Notes under the pieces: generated by a model
Seen by the model: only the letters and a program-made list of their open reading frames with translations
What the model was told of the DNA's origin: nothing
The model's database searches: none
In this document: positions 13,473 through 16,300 of the stretch, one piece after another
Layout: every line of letters begins with the position of its first letter
Position numbering within the stretch: the stretch's first letter is position 1
Position numbers and translations under genes: made by a program
Assembly: GCA_946478895.1 (NCBI GenBank)
Contig: CAMLDY010000054.1
Location: 1 to 16,300 of the forward strand
Direction: 5' to 3'
Source: an uncultured Gemmatimonadota bacterium
GTDB taxonomy: Bacteria > Gemmatimonadota > Gemmatimonadetes > Gemmatimonadales > Gemmatimonadaceae
DNA: 16,300 nucleotides

Positions 13473-14540
13473 TTAGCGCGCCGTGAAGTCAGTACTTGCC
13501 GTGACTGCGCGGCAGGTCGCTGCAATCAACTCCGCCGCGTTGTCGATATCCTGGATGCTCACCAGCTCGTTGGGCGAATGCATGTAGCGATTTGGCACCG
13601 AGACCAGCCCAGTCGCCACACCCTCGCGGGCGATGTGGATTGCATCGGCGTCGGTGCTCGTTTCGCGGCCGGCGGCGTGGAGGGAGAACGGAATCTTCTT
13701 CTCCTCCGCCGTCTTGCGCAGCAGGCCGACGACCACCGGGGAGATGATCGAGCCGCGGGTGAGCACTGGCCCGGCATCGATTGCGGCTTCGCCGTATTCC
13801 TTTTTCTCGACCCCGGGATGGTCGATGGCGAAGGTGACATCCACCACGATGGCCATCTGCGGTCCAATGCACGTTGCGCAGACTCCCGCGCCACCGCCTC
13901 GGTAGCCGATCTCCTCCTGGGTGGTGGCTACTGCGACGACCTTCGCCGCGCCCGGCTTGGCGGCGTAGCGTTGCAGAGCCTCGAGCACCACGAATGCACC
14001 GATGCGGTCGTCGATCGATCGTGACACCAGCCGGCCATTCGGGAATTCCATGGTGCGCGAATCGATTACGCCGGCGTCGCCGACCAGCACCATCTGCTCG
14101 GCTTCCTTCTTGGTTTTGGCGCCGAGATCGACCCAGAGATCGGTGAACTTCGCCGCTTTGTCGCGCTCGTCGGGCTTGATGAGGTGGATCGGCTTCTTGC
14201 CCACGACGCCGAAGGCCTCGCCCTTCTGGCCCATGAACCGGATGCGCTGTCCGATCAGAACCTGCGGATCCCAGCCGCCGATCGGCTGGATGTAGGCGTA
14301 GCCCTGGTCGTCGATGTAGTTGACGATGACGCCGATCTCATCGATATGGCCGGCGAGCATGATGGTCGGCTTGCCGGAGCCGTTCACTTCGGCGAGGCTG
14401 TTGCCCGCGACGTCGCCACTTACAGTGGCAAATTTTTTGGCGTGCTCGCGCCAGACTTTGGCCGGCGCGCCCTCGAATCCGGACGGACCCGGCGTATCGA
14501 GGAGCTTTTTAAGGAAGTTGAGGGAATCGGAGGAGATCAT
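13473..14540 (-). CDS. M42-family metallo-aminopeptidase (glutamyl aminopeptidase/TET type)
   Basis: This 355-residue cytoplasmic di-metal aminopeptidase belongs to a family that often assembles into tetrahedral dodecamers digesting short peptides. Visible metal and catalytic residues are His65 and Asp67 in AGHIDEIG, the bridging Asp177 in SIDDRIG, Glu209/Glu210 in TTQEEIGYRG, Asp234 in VVDVT and His321 in RYMHSPNE. All expected residues are present and length is typical. The ATG at 14540 lacks an obvious Shine-Dalgarno. It is divergent from the M61 peptidase gene with a 127-bp intergenic region, and palindromic element copy 2 starts 22 bp behind its stop. Confidence 0.95.
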   Translation of the reverse strand: MISSDSLNFLKKLLDTPGPSGFEGAPAKVWREHAKKFATVSGDVAGNSLAEVNGSGKPTIMLAGHIDEIGVIVNYIDDQGYAYIQPIGGWDPQVLIGQRIRFMGQKGEAFGVVGKKPIHLIKPDERDKAAKFTDLWVDLGAKTKKEAEQMVLVGDAGVIDSRTMEFPNGRLVSRSIDDRIGAFVVLEALQRYAAKPGAAKVVAVATTQEEIGYRGGGAGVCATCIGPQMAIVVDVTFAIDHPGVEKKEYGEAAIDAGPVLTRGSIISPVVVGLLRKTAEEKKIPFSLHAAGRETSTDADAIHIAREGVATGLVSVPNRYMHSPNELVSIQDIDNAAELIAATCRAVTASTDFTAR

Positions 14541-14667
14541 CAGTTGTCAAAAAGTTGTCGTCGAATCTAGCATCACTGTGTAGAGAGTCCTAACGCGAAC
14601 GGGTCTTGCAATATCTCCGGCTGCCACTCGGTTGCGCGGATCGTTTCTCAACGGCCATCACCGGTCA
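14541..14667. promoter_or_regulatory. Divergent intergenic region between M42 and M61 peptidase genes
   Basis: This 127-bp gap must hold promoters in both directions if the flanking genes are transcribed from here. A weak candidate for the plus strand is TTGTCA (14544-14549) with TAGCAT 18 bp later. For the minus strand TAGATT near 14568 is possible. None is convincing. A direct TTGTC repeat (ttgtcaaaaagttgtc) is the only local pattern seen. Confidence 0.35.
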
Positions 14668-16300
14668 ATGAAACCAGTCATCGTCATACTTGCGATTGCG
14701 GTTGCTGCTTCGACGAATTCCTCGCGCGCAGCGGCACAACCTGCCGCTACTTCCGCGCCACTGAGCGACATTCGCTACGAGGTGACCTTCACGCGGGCGA
14801 ACGCGCAGCGTCGGCAGGTCAGTAGCGCGATGACCTTCACCGTCGGCGGTACCGAGCCGGTGCTGCTGTCGCTCCCCGCGTGGACGCCGGGGGCGTACGA
14901 AATCGACAATTTCGCGCGCGATGTCACCGATTTCGCCGCTGAGCAGGCTGGCAACTCGCTGTCCTGGGACAAGGTCGATGCCGACACGTGGCGGATTCAG
15001 CCGATGGGAGTAGGCGAAATCACGGTTCATTTCGACTACCTCGCCGACAGCCTGGACAACGCCAATACCTGGTCGCGGCCCGACTTCCTGCTCTTCAACG
15101 GGACCAATCTCTTTCTGTATCCGGAGGGCAGGGGGTTCGATTTTCCGGCGGCGGTCACGGTCAACACCGAGCCCGACTGGAAGATCGTCACGGGAATGAC
15201 GAGCGCGGGGCCGCACCGGTATGCGGCTTCCAACTACCACGATCTGGTCGACATGCCGTTTTTTGTCGGCCAGTTCGATCTCGACAGCGTGCAGGTATCG
15301 GGAACGTGGGTTCGCCTCGCCACGTATCCCTCGGGGAGCGTAACCGGCGGCCCGCGGATCGCGGTCTGGGAGGCGCTCAAGCGCGTCATCCCCGCCGAGG
15401 TGAAGGTCTTCGGCGAAGTGCCGTGGACGAACTACAGTATTCTGCAGATCACCGATCCGTCCTACTCCGGCGGCAGCGGTCTCGAGCACCAGAGCTCGCA
15501 CGTCGATGTGCTCGGGCCGGGTATGCTCGGCACGCCGGTGCTGCCGTCGCTCTACGCGCACGAGATATTCCACGCCTGGAACGTCAAGCGGCTGCGTCCG
15601 CAGGATCTCTGGCCGTACCACTACGATCAGGAGCAGCCCACGACCCTGTTGTGGGTGAGCGAGGGCATCACGGATTACTACGCCGATCTTGCCGAAGTGC
15701 GCGGCGGGGTGGTCGATGCGAAGGAGTTCTACTCGATGACCGGCGACAAGATCGCGCAGGTGGATGCGCTGCCGCCGACCTCCCTCGAAGATGCGTCGCT
15801 CTCGACGTGGATCCATCCCCGCGACGGCAGCGAGTACATCTACTACCCGAAGGGCTCGCTGGCTGGGCTGTTGCTCGACATCATGATTCGCGACGGCAGC
15901 GACAACCAGACTTCACTCGACGATGTGATGCGCGGGTTATACGTCGCAGCGTACAAGAACAATCGCGGCTTTACGTCCGACGAATGGTGGAGCGCGATCA
16001 GCAACGCCGCGGGCGGGACATCATTCACTGATTTTTACGCGCGCTACATCAACGGGCGCGAGCCATTTCCCTACGATCGCATCCTCCCTCTCGCCGGCCT
16101 TCGTCTAGCCCGCGATACGACGCTGGTGCCGCAGCTTGGCATCGCGAGCCTGCAGGACTCGAGCGGCCTGCACGTCACCGATGTCATGCCCGGCAGTGCT
16201 GCCGCGGCCGCGGGGGTTCAGCCCGGGGACGATCTGATCTCCGTCGGCGGCTTCGATGCCCAGGATCCGGAGTGGTCGGACCGTTTTCGCGCTCGCTACT
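14668..16300 (+). CDS. M61-family peptidase with PDZ domain, secreted (cut by window edge)
   Basis: This zinc metallopeptidase of the M61 (glycyl aminopeptidase) family has 544 codons present; family members usually run to about 600 or more, so the C-terminus lies beyond the window. A signal peptide (MKPVIVILAIAVAASTNSSRAAA, cleavage near residue 23) predicts a periplasmic or exported enzyme. The N-terminal beta domain contains the motif LPAWTPGAYEIDNFARDV. The catalytic helix HEIFHAWNVKRLRP (from residue 298) supplies His298, Glu299 and His302, and SEGITDYY (Glu332) the third zinc ligand. GGSGLEHQSS precedes it, as usual for the family. A PDZ domain begins near 490 (LGIASLQDSSGLHVTDVMPGSAAAAAGVQPGDDLISVGG). 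The ATG at 14668 is chosen because the signal peptide starts there; no clear Shine-Dalgarno is visible. Confidence 0.95.
   Translation, partial: MKPVIVILAIAVAASTNSSRAAAQPAATSAPLSDIRYEVTFTRANAQRRQVSSAMTFTVGGTEPVLLSLPAWTPGAYEIDNFARDVTDFAAEQAGNSLSWDKVDADTWRIQPMGVGEITVHFDYLADSLDNANTWSRPDFLLFNGTNLFLYPEGRGFDFPAAVTVNTEPDWKIVTGMTSAGPHRYAASNYHDLVDMPFFVGQFDLDSVQVSGTWVRLATYPSGSVTGGPRIAVWEALKRVIPAEVKVFGEVPWTNYSILQITDPSYSGGSGLEHQSSHVDVLGPGMLGTPVLPSLYAHEIFHAWNVKRLRPQDLWPYHYDQEQPTTLLWVSEGITDYYADLAEVRGGVVDAKEFYSMTGDKIAQVDALPPTSLEDASLSTWIHPRDGSEYIYYPKGSLAGLLLDIMIRDGSDNQTSLDDVMRGLYVAAYKNNRGFTSDEWWSAISNAAGGTSFTDFYARYINGREPFPYDRILPLAGLRLARDTTLVPQLGIASLQDSSGLHVTDVMPGSAAAAAGVQPGDDLISVGGFDAQDPEWSDRFRARY

Noticed and set aside
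14665..15816. 383-codon minus-strand frame opposite the M61 peptidase
   Set aside because: Antisense to the zinc-binding HEIFHAWN region and signal peptide of a well-supported gene; no motif of its own.

Overview
This is a high-GC window that reads like a soil or environmental bacterium. The gene style (an ECF sigma/anti-sigma/Spy-like trio, a PHP-type DNA polymerase X, long antisense open frames caused by GC-rich third codon positions) would fit Gemmatimonadota. That placement is inference from style only. I see no rRNA, tRNA, CRISPR array, transposase or phage gene. Almost everything is on the minus strand, except a small CsbD-type gene near the left end and an M61 peptidase at the right end.

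Layout: (1) 1-789, the N-terminal half of a KUP potassium transporter, cut by the window edge and without a canonical start codon. (2) 968-1168, a plus-strand CsbD-like stress protein, followed by a strong bidirectional hairpin terminator at 1182-1213. (3) 7620 down to 1233, a tightly packed seven-gene minus-strand operon. It contains a TetR-type repressor, a TolC-like outer-membrane factor, an EmrA-type periplasmic adaptor, an EmrB/DHA2 MFS pump, an ECF sigma factor, a Cys-free membrane anti-sigma candidate and a Spy/CpxP-like periplasmic protein. The operon starts from a near-consensus promoter (TTGACT, 17 bp, TATATT) that overlaps a perfect 20-bp palindromic operator. (4) 8570 down to 7936, a cyclophilin whose stop codon overlaps the start of a 51-aa one-helix membrane protein. 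(5) 11839 down to 8647, a DNA polymerase X, endonuclease III and NADP-binding reductase operon joined by two 4-bp ATGA overlaps. (6) 13266 down to 11902, a proline-iminopeptidase-like hydrolase followed by an unrecognised 153-aa protein. (7) 14540 down to 13473, an M42 aminopeptidase, divergent from an M61 PDZ peptidase at 14668 that runs off the right edge.

The most unusual signal is not a gene. Two copies of an imperfectly palindromic DNA element lie in two separate intergenic gaps (7755-7904 and 13294-13443, the second with longer arms to 13287-13450). Both are exactly 150 bp core to core, about 79% identical by hand count without indels, and in the same orientation. Each begins and ends with the same 14-bp inverted repeat and can fold end to end into one long hairpin. 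Each sits 22-31 bp beyond the stop codon of a minus-strand gene. They look like a family of non-coding palindromic repeats (MITE/REP-like, or a structured terminator or insulator).

The second point of interest is the efflux operon. It links a drug-exporter tripartite set to its own ECF sigma/anti-sigma/periplasmic sensor-like set. This suggests that one repressor-controlled transcript makes both the pump and an envelope-stress switch.
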